A stretch of 64,000 nt of DNA, from NCBI GenBank assembly GCA_963995505.1, contig OZ023192.1, positions 2,200,001-2,264,000 of the forward strand, given 5' to 3'. This DNA comes from Hypericum androsaemum. Lineage: Eukaryota > Streptophyta > Magnoliopsida > Malpighiales > Hypericaceae. Of the stretch, positions 11,349 to 22,445 are shown piece by piece. The notes under the pieces were generated by a model. That model worked only from the letters and a program-made list of their open reading frames with translations. It was not told where the DNA came from and searched no databases. Within the stretch, counting starts at the first letter, position 1, and the number at the start of each line of letters is the position of its first letter. The translations under genes were made by a program, and so were the position numbers.

Positions 11349-11756
11349 GTCGCAAGGTGATCGGGTGACCGGTTGACCGGTGACCGATGTGGTCTGAAAG
11401 TGATCGGTGGGTGGTGTTGTCTCAAAGCAATCACTTCCGATTTTGAGTTGGAAAGAGGTTGTAGATGGTCTTCCCACCATTGAGTCCGAAGATGGTCTTA
11501 CTTGGTCGAAACCGGTGATGAAAGACGGCTTCCAAGACCAAAGCTCCCGATTCGGTCAGCTTCTCGCCTGCTTGGGTAACGCTCCTTCGTAAAATGCACA
11601 TAACTTTCTATCTGGAGATCTAAATGAGACGATTCAAGTTTCTATGGAAAGCTAAGACGTGGATCTACAACTCTTTTGTTTACAACATTTTCTGATTCGG
11701 AGCAGAAGGAGGTCAAAAATGTAGTTTAACGCGGATATTTGCTCTGAGTTCGAAAC

Positions 11757-11850
11757 TGGACGCCCTATCCGTGAAGTCCGAGTGGGCGTCCCATCCTTGA
11801 AGTCTGAGTGGGCGTTCCATCCTTGAAGTCCGAGTGGATGTCCTATCTCC
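11757..11850. repeat. short tandem array in the gypsy LTR (about 27-bp unit)
   Basis: Units built on TCC(G/T)TGAAGTC(C/T)GAGTGG recur about four times with small differences. The array falls in the part of the left LTR that is missing from the right LTR. Confidence 0.7.
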
Positions 11851-12119
11851 CAAGTCATCCAGGATGTCCGGGTTATGCCCTCGAAGTTGGATGTCTGGGT
11901 TGGACACTTCAGTTCGTGAAGTCGATATGTCCGAGTTGGGCACCTCGGTCCGCTAAGTAGGATGTCCGAGTTGGACCACTCGGCCCACTTGAAGTGGTCG
12001 TTTAAGTCTACGTTGGACTTTAAGGAGGTGTTGGAGCACGAAATTATTGTCTCGGAGTGATGGCGGTCTATCTCCGGATGTGCGGGAATCGGCTCGGGCT
12101 CGTCGGAACAAGGAGCCTG

Positions 12120-12480
12120 GGCAAGAGGCCCCGCTCGCCCGCATAGGCGAGACCGAGCGAGGGCTCTTCTCGCTCACGAGGAGCCCAGGCGAGAGGACCC
12201 TCTCGCCCGCATAGGCAAGACCGAGCGAGGGCTCTTCTTGCTCACGAAGAGCCCGGGCGAGAGGCCCCTCTCGCCCGCATAGGCGAGACCAAGCGAGGGC
12301 TCCTCTCGCCCACGAAGGTGAGACCGAGCGAGGGCTCTTCTCGCTCACGAGGAGCCCGGGCGAGAGGCCCCTCTCCCCCGCATAGGCAAGACCGAGCGAG
12401 GGCTCTTCTCGCTCACGTTGGTGATCCGAGCGAGAGGCTCCTCTCGCCCACGAAAGCGAGACCAAACGAGGGCTCTTCTC
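12120..12480. repeat. tandem array in the gypsy LTR (68-bp unit, CTCGC-rich)
   Basis: GCATAGGC begins at 12141, 12209 and 12277, a period of 68 bp, and again at 12380 after an extra half unit. Units are rich in GCGAG/CTCGC, so each is partly self-complementary. A shortened version is at about 19540-19760 in the right LTR, so array contraction explains part of the LTR length difference. Confidence 0.8.
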
Positions 12481-12684
12481 GCCCACATGGCCGAGTCCTA
12501 TTGAGAAACTCGTCCGACTCAAATAGGGGAGAGGTCGGTAGGAGGCACGAGTGAGGAGCCGAGTGAGAGGCCTACGGCAAGAGGTCGAGTGGCGAAACGC
12601 CGAGCGAGAGGCCGAGTGGCGAGGAGCCGAGTGAGAGGCCTACGGCAAGAGGTCGAGTGGCGAAACGCCGAGCGAGAGGCCGAG

Positions 12685-15285
12685 TGTCACGACCCAAATT
12701 TTTGGTCGGTGACCGGCGCTAGATCATGTCAAACTTAATATAATAAACCACAACCTAGCAAGCCTCAAATCATAATACATCCTTCTCATTACCAGGATTA
12801 TCAAAACATTTTTTTTCCACAACATTGTTTCTTTAAACAAACATATTTACCGTGTCCAAAACCTGATAGGCATTGGAGTACACATCTCTAACGTCATATC
12901 ATCAAACTCATCCTTTTCAAACATAAACAAAAATTTACACATACATTACATATTAACATTAATCTACGATCATATGTCAAAGACCAACAAATATGTACAA
13001 TGGAGCGACCTAGATTACAAAGACAAAGACCATCCGGAGACCTTTGAACGTAGCCCGAGAAAGAAAGACAACGGGCTGAACTTGGATGAAAAAAAAGCTT
13101 CTCCAGATGCAAACCACGGCTCAAATCTCTTCACCTGTGGATTGAAGTAAGGGATAAGTGCTTTGAAACACTTAGTAAGTAAATATTATAAGTAACATGT
13201 ATTTAACCAACCAAACATCCCCATCAAACCCAAATACTAACACAAGGCTACTATGACAAAAAGACCACTTCACAAATAAGGTCATCAAAATAATCGCATA
13301 TCAAACATAATCAAATGTTCAGATAGACCTTTACAAACACATAGCACAAATCGGATGAACTTCAGATAGGTCTAGATAGTGTCACTCCCACACCGACACG
13401 AGGATACCATATCTTAAAGGCGCCATCAGAAACTAACTCTGCCGGCCAAATATCATATCGTATACATATCCAATGTATCCTCAGAATATGTGCACATATG
13501 CCAATATCCCCGGTTGGTCACGGGTGGACCTCATCATCCGCCATCACACAAATCACATACCAAACTTTTCAAAAGTCAGATACATACATAGACAATCTAA
13601 AAGAAACCTCAATTATCAAATAGACCAAAACCAAACCCAAACCACATTTCATATCATTCAAAAGTACGCCAAATAATGCACATCACCCACGTCTAGTTAA
13701 CTAAACACATGTTACAAAGAATATCCACTTACAAGATAATGGTTGCTCAAACCATTCAAAGAGAAACTCCTTGCTTCGTTTTACAACTCGTGGCACTCGG
13801 ATTCAAACGTCAGTTAACTAGTCAAAAGAACAATTAACCACTATCATTACCCACCTTATACAAAATACATCACCTTCATTTCTTTCATTTGGCTTTCTTT
13901 TTATATCTTTCTTAATCTCTCTTCATTTAAACGTGGATCATAAGGAAGCCCTCAATTATTTTGTAGTTTTCTCAAACTAATCCAACATAGAAGACTATGG
14001 TTCTTAGGTTACTTACTAGACAAGAACCCCTGAATTTAAATTACTAATATATATTTTCTTGCGCATAATTAAACAATTGGATCTGAGTAACATTAAGCCA
14101 TGATCAATTTTTCGTGGCTCCTTTTGTCTTCTTAATTATTTGAGTTTCTTATTTTCTTCACTTTCCTTTAGCTTCCTTTTCTGTCTCTAGTGTCACTCTT
14201 TAATATATAAATAAACATTATCTTATTCATGATCTAAATTACGTTTTGCTACCATGAACAAGATTCTCAATCTAGCCTCTATATTTTTAATAGTTTCTTA
14301 TCGATTTAGTTTCCTATAGGCTAAAACTTAATCTTTCTAGTTCCTTCACTAATAAGTCATACCCATGGAAAATATTTAACTGTAAGTAAATTATTCATAC
14401 TAAATAACAAATATAGAATTACCTTACGGAGATCCCCTTATTCTACTAGTAACTACTTCTTCCCTTTTTCATCTACTCGTCTTTCTCTTTGTTTCTTTCT
14501 TTTATTTTTTTTTGTAGTTCCTTTGTTTCGATGGATAGAAAACAAATGAGCTACTTGTACATAGATATAGTCAATTTCTGACCTCTCCACCGCCTCTTCT
14601 TCCCCTTTTATTTTTACTTTTACTTGGTGGCACTACTATTTTACAGCCACGTTTTCAACTTCAATCCATCCTTATCATATTTTGTTAATTAAATATTTTA
14701 TAGTCCTACTTTAGTTTTAGTGGAGTGGCTGGCCTTTTATATTTATATATGTAAACTACTTGAGGTGAAATTCTATATGGTTGCGACAATCCAAATTTAC
14801 CATACTATATTTATTTTTCTTTATCCCACTCTACAAGCTAAAATACAACTAGCTCTTAATCCATCTTAGAGCTATTTACAACTTTTGTCACTGGACATCT
14901 AAATATACTTTGCTTAATTTATCGAACATAATATGGCTAATCATCAGATTGAATAGTAAATTTAAAATTTAGGTTAACTTAAATAAAGTCACATAACAAA
15001 TTATTTTCACAAAATTTCCGAATACCGACAAAATTAGACCAATTTCCGAGCACCTTAATTCATTTCTCTGTTACAACCAAATTATTTCATAAATCACAAA
15101 ACTAAAAAAAAACAAAGTTATAGATCTAGATGTTATAAAATCAAACAAATTGGAATAATATAATTTGAAGTCTGGATGAGAAAGCTACGCCTATTTTACC
15201 ACACGACGTTATGCTCTGCCTAAATCCTTCTAAAACCAACCTTATTTTGTTGTAACAAATTTGGTTGAAGGGTGAGGGTATCACA
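12685..15285. mobile_element. solo LTR of a gypsy-type element (2.6 kb)
   Basis: The segment begins TGTCACGACCC and ends GGTATCACA, and is flanked on both sides by CCGAG (12680-12684 and 15286-15290). The TGTCACGACC start, a motif resembling CACTTAGTAAGTAA about 0.5 kb in, and the length fit LTRs of large plant chromovirus-type gypsy elements. No polyprotein, primer site or second LTR is present, so the internal part was probably lost by LTR-LTR recombination. The interior is AT-rich and I see no gene in it. Confidence 0.8.
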
Positions 15286-16194
15286 CCGAGTGGCGAGAGG
15301 CCTACGACGAGAGGCCAAATGAGAGGCCGAACGGCAAAGAGCCGAGCGAGAGGCCTACGGCGAGAGGCCGAGCGAGAAGCCTAAAGCGGAAATTTGGGCG
15401 AGAAACTTAAGGCCGGAAGCCTAAGGCGAGAAGACGAGCGAGGAGCCTAAGGCGAGAAGCCGAAGGTGAGAAGCCAACTTGGACCCGAGCGGGAAGCTCA
15501 TTTGACCTTCATAGGCGGGAAGGCAATTCCGAGAATAGGTCCACTTTGGTTGAGGTGGCCGTTAGCTTGAGCCCATTTTGAGATTCACTTTGGGCCTGAC
15601 GAGATGTCCGTCTTGGGCGATGATGGACTTGAGTCAAGATTTTGCGTGGGAGATTCGAGAAGGTCAAAACGGTCTATAGTTTCCTAACTTGAGCCGAGAT
15701 TCTCAATATTTGGCAAGACTTGGTAAGTTCCTCTTTAGGCCGCGATCGCTTGGTCGTCACGTTTTGAAAAGCTTCCTATCCGAGGATGGGATTTGCTCAT
15801 TTAAGGAAGACGACTTGTATTGAGCCGAGAGGATCCCGTCATGTTAGGAACAAATAATTTGAAGCAGATCTCTCGGGATTGAGACTTAGAGCCGAAGGTC
15901 TTGGAGGCGGTTTAGGATTTCCTATTCTGAAGGTGCGGAGGTTAGGTCAAGGCACTCTATATAAGGAGGGCTCGGGCGAGAGAACGGACATCACCAACAC
16001 AACAAACAACAATTATCTTTACTTTTTATCTTAGCTTAGCTCGTAGCCCGTAGTTCTTTTTTCTCCCTCTCCCTTAGATTGAACATCTAAGGTTCACTCT
16101 TTTTTCACCCTCTCCGTTAGGCCGACCTTGGGACGACCACTCCGGATTCGTCTCGGGTAGTCTTAACGTTCTTGTACCCACTTTCTCTGCAACA

Positions 16195-19100
16195 TATTTT
16201 TGGCACGCTCGGTGGAACTAAGGAGGGCGTCTGAGAAGGTGGTCTAGCTTCGTTCGATCAAGATGACCAAGAACCATGCTGCTCAAGCTAACTCCAACCC
16301 CAAGGAGGTGACACCTTCTTCCCAGCAACTCGTTGGGAGGAGTTCATCCGACGCAGTTTCCGGCAAGGAGGCGGCACTACCCATATCTTCTCAGCCACCT
16401 GTTAGGAGGAACTCATCCAACTAGGCTCACATCAAAGAGCTGGCTCTCCCTACTATCCAGATGGGTATCAGGAGGAATACCACCAGCACGGCTTCCTTTA
16501 AGGAGAAGCTCACGACCATAGCTAGAATGCTCGATGATATCAACGCTCGACTCGATATGATTCGACGTGATAATAAGGAGGAGATGAGATGTAGCGACGA
16601 AATTTAGATACGAGGTGACGAGTCCTATCATAGACTTTCTAATCAACCCCAAAGAGTTTGGGACGCCATGGACGAAGTACCTCAGCAAACATCCCCCAGT
16701 CCCGATCTCTGTGAGGCACACATAGGGCCATCATCCCTTATTCAGCCTACTTCGAGGCAACCGGTATGATCTTTACCTTATCGTGATGCCGAGACTCCAG
16801 ACTTCACAAATTTACTCAGCCGACACCCATCGGTTGAGGCTGCCAATGACCCAATCTTGCAAGAATCCTTTACGAGTGAGGAGATCCAAGAGGTTCCTGT
16901 GACGGCCATCTACTACCCAATGTTTCATGATGTTACTTATGTTCCGACCATTGAGCTCGATGACGATGACATCAACCAACATGAAGAGCTCAATGAGGAT
17001 GATGAGCTCGATGAGGATGATGTCAATCGAGAAAAGCTCGATGAGAATGATGCACTTGATGAGGATGATGAGCTCGATGAGGATGACGTCAATTGACAAG
17101 GAGAGCTCGATGAGGATGACATTAACCATCAACTGGTGTTCGGATCTACCCAACAACAAGGGATGGAAGGACAACCTCAACTCTCCCAATTTGAGGGTTT
17201 GGCTTCACATCAATGTCTCGGGGGGCAACCGATAATTAACCCCCCTGCGAGTACTTCCGTTGCTATAGTTGGCATCCAACGAAGTAAAAAAGGAGCGATG
17301 CCAAAGCCTACAAAGGCCAACCCTAAGACCCGGAGGGAAAGACTCGGGAAGCAGGGACGGCTGGACTCTAAGAAGGTAATGGCTGACCCTAAGACTCGGC
17401 GGGCAAGACTCGGTAGGCAAGGATGACCGCCCGATAACGGCATCCCAAAAGCTCAGAAGTCTTTGTATCCCAGGGGAGCTTATAGCCTAAAGAAAATAAA
17501 GGCCGACCCCAAGACCCGATGGACAAGACTCGGGGGGCACGGAAGGCCACCTGATAACGGTATCCCAAAGGCTCAAAACTCCTTTAGTATGAGGGGAGCC
17601 AATGGTCCCAAGAGAGGGAAGGTTGAGCTTAAGACCCGAGGAGCAACACTCTGGGGACAAGGACGGCCACCCAATGGCGACATTCTAAAGGCTCAAAAGT
17701 CCTTTCATCTGAAGGGAGTCGATAATCCTAGGCAAGGGAAGGCCAACCTTGAGACCCGAGAGACAAGACTCGGGGGGCAAAGATGGCTTCCCGATAGCGG
17801 CATCCCAAGGACTCAAAAGTTTTGTCCAAAGATAGTCGATGAAGCATGGAAGATCAGTCATCCTCGTATCAAGGTGGACCTTCAAGATGAGTCCGACTCA
17901 TACATGTATGCCTTCAACCGGCTTGGAGATAAGAGGGTTGTTCTTGAGCCACCAACACAAGATGCCCTCACTAAGACTCAGAGGCATCGCCTTGAGAGGA
18001 AGGTCCAGAAGCGGAAGCAAGTCGTCAAAGACCTTGAAAGACAGCTTGTAGGGCAAATGGTCAAGTTGGAGGAGCAAAACGCCCTCCTAGTTCATCTGCA
18101 AGTTAGACACCTACCAAAATGTACTCAAGACCAGGCCAGGGAGATCGAAGCTTCTAAGGCAAAGAAGTACATCAAGGAGGTTTGACTAAAGGCACCCACT
18201 GACCGACACAAGAAGTTGATCCGCAAGTGGGTACCCAAGGTACAAACTGATGTCCATATGAGAGAAGGTCGCCCTCAAGAGGATGAGAAGGAGATCGACC
18301 AGAATGAAAAAGATGTCTCGGTCATTCTTGAGATTGGTTATGTAAAGTTTGGAGACTTCTCAGACAAGGTGTCGATCAACAAGGCGTTCACCCTACCGGC
18401 CATCTTTAGGCCAAAACTCAACCAACCTAGCCATCTGGAGAGGGACGAGAGTCAGGAAGATACACCTTATTCACATAGCAAAGATGTCCTCTATCACTCT
18501 CATGGTGAAAGCCTCTAATAGTGATGTCACCATTATGAGGCCAACCCAAAGAATGGGCGAATGAAAGAAACCTCTTTATATCACGGTTCACATCCTTGGG
18601 GAGTTGATCAAGAGAGTACCCGTGGATGGCATGGGTGTGGCGAACATCTTTCTTCAGTTGCTCATCAGGGATCACAATAAGGAAAAGGAGGATGATAGCC
18701 CGGCTAGCATGGTCATGACCAACCTTGACGAAAAAGAGCGAGACTTAATTCGCTCCGGTTCGGTTTGGTAATTCCACCTTCCATCCACCAATGTCTAATC
18801 TGGTGGGAGTCATATGGGAAGGTGGAGATTATGACGGCTGACGTATGTCCATTCATCCTGGCAATATACTACATAGAGGTGGCCTTCAATTACGGGACCA
18901 CAGTACCAATAAGGGTGGTTTGGAGCAACGTAGATGGCTGGTCTGCATGGTGTGCGAGTTCGGTCAAATGAGATGTTCTTTCAATCCAACGACCGATCGA
19001 TGCCACACTCGAGTTGCAAGTAGTCCCCCTTACTTATGGGGAATAAAGCAATAGGCAAGGTGACAAGGCGATTGGATATTTGCACCTTGTCACCCTATAA

Positions 19101-19239
19101 GTTGGCCGAGTAGACGGCCTAGATCTCTTTAAGCTGCTCGTCTTTATTCTAACTTAGCTGATGGATGCCAACCGGAGATGAAGGACCACGTCAACGCTTC
19201 TCGCCTGATCGTACCGAAGTGTTAACGTGCGGGGGGCAT
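16195..19239 (+). pseudogene. decayed gag/protease region of the gypsy element
   Basis: After a primer-site-like start, a frame opens at about 16263 (MTKNHAAQANS) and is soon broken by stops. Further on come an acidic stretch of repeated ELDEDD units (about 16955-17120), the 120-bp tandem array, then a basic coiled-coil-like region (RHRLERKVQKRKQVVKDLE). At about 18570-18650 a frame reads KPLYITVHILGELIKRVPVD, resembling the start of a Ty3/gypsy aspartic protease, but DGM replaces the usual D-S/T/G-G active site. Reverse transcriptase, RNase H and integrase are absent. The element depended on others to move. Confidence 0.65.
17317..17820 (+). repeat. 120-bp coding tandem array in the gypsy internal region
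   Basis: About four and a half units begin near 17317, 17384, 17502, 17622 and 17742; the last three intervals are 118-120 bp. Each encodes a version of K-PKTR--RLG-QGRPPDNGIPKAQKS. The frame is kept across most units, with one stop after RLGRQG near 17424. Units differ by several substitutions, so the array is not recent. Confidence 0.8.
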
Positions 19240-20815
19240 TGTTGAGGTATAAAAATAATCTCGACATTGTTAATATATTTTGAGCTACCCGGTGTGGTCG
19301 CAAAGTGATCGGGTGACCGGTTGACCGGTGACCGATGTGGTCTGAAAGTGATCGGTGGTGGTGTTATCTCAAAGCAATCACTTCCGATTTTGAGTTGGAA
19401 AGAGGTTGTAGATGGTCTTCCCTCCATTGAGTCTGAAGATGGTCTTACTTGGTCGAAACCGGTGATGATAGACGGCTTTCCAAGACCAAAGCTCCCGGTT
19501 TGGTCAGCTTCTCGCCTGCCTGGGTAACGCTCCCCCTCTCGCCCGCATAGGAGAGACCAAGCGAGGGCTCCTCTCGCCCACGAAGGTGAGACCGAGCAAG
19601 GGCTCTTCTCGCTCACGAGGAGCCCGGGCGAGAGGCCCCTCTCGCCCACATAGGCGAGACCGAGCGAGGGCATTTCTCGCTCATGTTGGTGATCCGGGCG
19701 AGAGGCTCCTCTCGCCCACGAAGGCGAGACCGAGCGAGGGCTCTTCTCGCCCACATGGCCGAGTCCTATCGAGAAACTCGTTCGACTCAAATAGGTGAGA
19801 GGTCGGTATGAGGTATGAGCGAGGAGCCGAGTGAGAGGCATACAGCAAGAGGTCGAGTGGCGAAACGCCGAGTGAGAGGCCGAGTGGCGAGGAGCAGAGT
19901 GAGAGGCCTATGGTAAGAGGTCGAGTGGCGAAACGCCGAGCGAGAGGCCGAGTGGCAAGAGGCCGAGTGAGAGGCCTACGGCGAGAGGCCAAGCAAGAAG
20001 CCTAAAGCGGGAAGTCGGGCGAGAAACTTAAGTCCAGAAGCCTAAGGCGAGAAGACGAGCGAGGAGCCTAAGGCGAGAAGCCGAAGGTGAGAAGCCAACT
20101 TGGACCCGAGCTGGAAGCTCATTTGACCTTCATAGGCGGGAAGGCAATTCCAAGAATAGGTTCGCTTTGGTTGAGGTGGCCGTTAGCTTGAGCCCATTTT
20201 GAGATTCAGTTTGGGCCTGACGAGATGTCCGTCTTGGGCGATGACGGACTTGAGTCAAGATTTTGCGTGGGAGATTCGAAAAGGTCAAAACGGTATATAG
20301 TTTCCTAACTTGAGCCGAGATTCTCAATATTTGGCAAGACTTGGTAAGTTCCTCTTTAGGCCGCGATCGCTTGGTCATCACGTTTTGAAAAGCTTCCTAT
20401 CCGAGGATGGGATTTGCTCATTTAAGGAAGACGACTTGTATTGAGCCGAGAGGATCCCGTCATGTTAGGAACAAATAATTTGAAGCGGATCTCTCGGGAT
20501 TGAGACTTGGAGCCGAAGGTCTTGAAGGCGGTTTAGAATTTCCTATTATGAAGGCGCGGAGGTTAGGTCAAGGCACTCTATATAAGGAGAGCTCTGGCGA
20601 GAGAATGGACATCACCAACACAACAAACAACAATTATCTTTACTTTTTATCTTAGCCTAGCTCGTAGCCCGTAGTTCTTTTTTCTCCCTCTCCCTTAGAT
20701 TGAACGTCTAAGGTTCACTCTTTTTTCACCCTCTCCGTTAGGCCGACCTTGGGACGACCACTCCGGATCCGTCTCGGGTAGTCTTGACGTTCTTGTACCC
20801 ACTTTCTCTGCAACA
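19240..20815 (+). repeat. gypsy right LTR (1576 bp)
   Basis: It starts TGTTGAGGTATAAAA after a purine tract and ends TCTGCAACA, followed by TCATT. It is uninterrupted, and so shows how the left LTR looked before the copia and solo-LTR insertions. It lacks about 0.7 kb found in the left LTR. Confidence 0.92.
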
Positions 20816-21665
20816 TCATTAGATATTTGGATGGTTATGAAACCTGAACCTATGAAAGATTGAATCCTGAACCTCTGTCAATTTATAAACGTTTGTGCTA
20901 TTAGGCCGATTACCCTTCGCCATGACTCGTAAGTCTCCTGTCTAGCATAAGAGATCCTCATGTCCTGAAACGGCCGGAGGCCTACAATTTGTGAATGGAA
21001 ACGATGCAACCACATTGCTGGTGCTGTTCTAACCTGAGAATTATCACACTTCCACAAGTCGTCAGGACACAGTACGTTGAATCGAGTATTGATGCATTAT
21101 ATATGAATCCAAAATCTTAAAAGGGTATTTGAAGTGCTTTTCGAATCTATGTAGTTCTATATTTTTTTTGAAATGTAAATTTTTATACCATGATCGCACT
21201 TGTCGGAGCTTGAATCAAAGACCTTCCAAAATATGTCAAACGCCTTGTGCTAAATGTGTTTAGGCATCTATGTAGTTCTATCTGGCAGTATATTTAGAAA
21301 ATACAAAAAAGTTTAATGTTGATAATCCTGCAGTTCTTTCAAGCGAACTGGTGCATTCTGTTGCTGTAGAATTGGTCCTCGAGAAACTTTGCAATTTTAA
21401 TTTCTACGCTCCATCCATATTCTGAAAAGGCACAATTCTGCTGCTTTTCCCAACTTCCCTCTGTAATTAAAAAAAATATGGTTTGGTGAGCTCAGAGATG
21501 ATAGATAGTATACGTCAATCAAAACATTTTTATTTCTAAAGTCAATTGTGGCGGTTGCTTCTCAAACACACAAACAAACGAAGACTTGCAAGTCAGTGAA
21601 ATTTGAAAGACCTTGATATATGCTTTCATCTTGATCTCCCCTCCTGTACTAGCTCATTACCTTCC
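20816..21665. other. intergenic DNA and upstream region of the ectodomain-only gene
   Basis: About 21040-21150 repeats in diverged form at about 33705-33830, one of several flank blocks duplicated within the cluster. At 21549-21598 the block shared upstream of the LRK10L genes appears (GCGGTTGCTTCTCAAACACA, GAAGACTTGCAAGTC). A TATA-like GATATATGC lies near 21615. No gene was recognised before 21666. Confidence 0.55.
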
Positions 21666-22445
21666 ATGGATAAGCTGTTCATTACCTTCCCGTTCCTTCT
21701 GTTACTATTAAAATTAGTTCCAATATGTAGTACTAGTAGTAGTTACCTTGGACATGATGTCTGTAATACTACCTCTTCCTGCGGTGACATCCGCAACATC
21801 AGCTACCCTTTCCGTCTGACCACAGACCCCATCAACTGCGGAGACTACCAATTCGAGATCGCCTGCAACAACAATATTCCGACGCTAATATACAACAAGT
21901 CCGAGAGGTACTACGTGAGATCCATTGATTACAACAGCTTCACCATCCGCCTATCAGATGCCTCATTAGTCCCATTACCCAACAACAACACTTTCCTGTG
22001 TAACCATTCCCATCCTGTTGGAAAACCGCGCAGTATTTTGACTGATTTTTCAGTTGGGAGCCTATATTATGGAGAATCGCATGGTGGGAACATGGTTGAA
22101 TACAACATAGTTATCATGAGCTGCGCGAGTCCGTTGGCCATCTATGGGGACTCACACAAATGGAGCAGATATGCGGATGGCAATATCTGCATTGGTTCTG
22201 CGGAACACGCTCGGAGCTCAACCACATCTCCTTATTGGTACGCGGCAGTGGTAGATACCGAACGGATATATCCATATCAACTAGAGGATTCGTGCCGGGT
22301 GGAGCTGATGCTTCAGACGTCCAACCCCCTGGACACAAGCAAAGGAAATATTACAGTATCTTTCCATGATGTTCTTGAAAGCTGGTCTTATGGGTTCGAG
22401 CTCTCTTGGCTTTATTGGTTTTATTCAAGCTTTTTCAGCAATTAG
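21666..22445 (+). CDS. LRK10L ectodomain-only protein (259 aa), truncated copy
   Basis: The ATG at 21666 (MDKLFITF) is chosen because it aligns with the starts of the paralogues and opens a signal peptide (hydrophobic residues about 3-20). The mature part has the GUB_WAK-type cysteine domain (CNTTSSCGDIRNISYPFRLTTD) and the second cysteine region ending [15 protein letters not shown]. Where the paralogues continue to CRY and a splice donor, this gene runs YSSFFSN and stops. The DNA after about 22427 matches the upstream flank of other LRK10L genes, so the coding exon was fused to a neighbour's flank. If expressed, the product would be secreted, without a membrane segment or kinase. It could be a soluble receptor-like protein or simply a dead fragment. 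Confidence 0.7.
   Translation: MDKLFITFPFLLLLLKLVPICSTSSSYLGHDVCNTTSSCGDIRNISYPFRLTTDPINCGDYQFEIACNNNIPTLIYNKSERYYVRSIDYNSFTIRLSDASLVPLPNNNTFLCNHSHPVGKPRSILTDFSVGSLYYGESHGGNMVEYNIVIMSCASPLAIYGDSHKWSRYADGNICIGSAEHARSSTTSPYWYAAVVDTERIYPYQLEDSCRVELMLQTSNPLDTSKGNITVSFHDVLESWSYGFELSWLYWFYSSFFSN

Larger units (their letters stand above)
11349..16194 (+). repeat. gypsy left LTR, resumed segment, interrupted by a solo LTR
   Basis: It continues the LTR begun at 5107 and ends TCTGCAACA at 16194. The 5' half matches the right LTR up to about 11590. It then carries about 0.7 kb that the right LTR lacks, including short tandem arrays. After the solo LTR at 12685-15285 it matches the right LTR again to the end. 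The 3' part (about 15960-16190) contains CTATATAAGGAGGGC, a TATA-like motif followed by a pyrimidine-rich stretch. Confidence 0.88.
5107..20815 (+). mobile_element. non-autonomous Ty3/gypsy-like LTR element carrying two nested insertions
   Basis: The ends are TGTTGAGGTATAAAA (5107) and CTCTGCAACA (20815). The target duplication TCATT is at 5102-5106 and 20816-20820. The left LTR is 5107-5168 plus 11349-16194, interrupted by a complete copia (5169-11348) and a solo LTR (12685-15285). The right LTR is 19240-20815. The internal part (16195-19239) has a primer-site-like start (TTTTTGGCACGCTCGG), a decayed gag-like ORF, a protease remnant and a purine tract (GCGGGGGG, 19229-19236). No reverse transcriptase, RNase H or integrase was seen. 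The right LTR is shorter because about 0.7 kb of repeat-rich DNA present on the left (about 11590-12270) is missing. Confidence 0.88.

Noticed and set aside
12120..12480. Regularly spaced repeats that could suggest a CRISPR-like array
   Set aside because: The repeats are contiguous with no unique spacers, and the DNA is a plant retrotransposon LTR.
11953..12522. Long minus-strand frame in the gypsy LTR
   Set aside because: Produced by the 68-bp GCGAG-rich tandem array. The repeated peptide reflects DNA repeats within an LTR, not a gene.
16857..17122. Acidic and serine-rich frames on opposite strands
   Set aside because: Both come from the same GATGAGGATGA-type short repeat in the decayed gypsy gag region; counted as part of that relic, not as separate genes.
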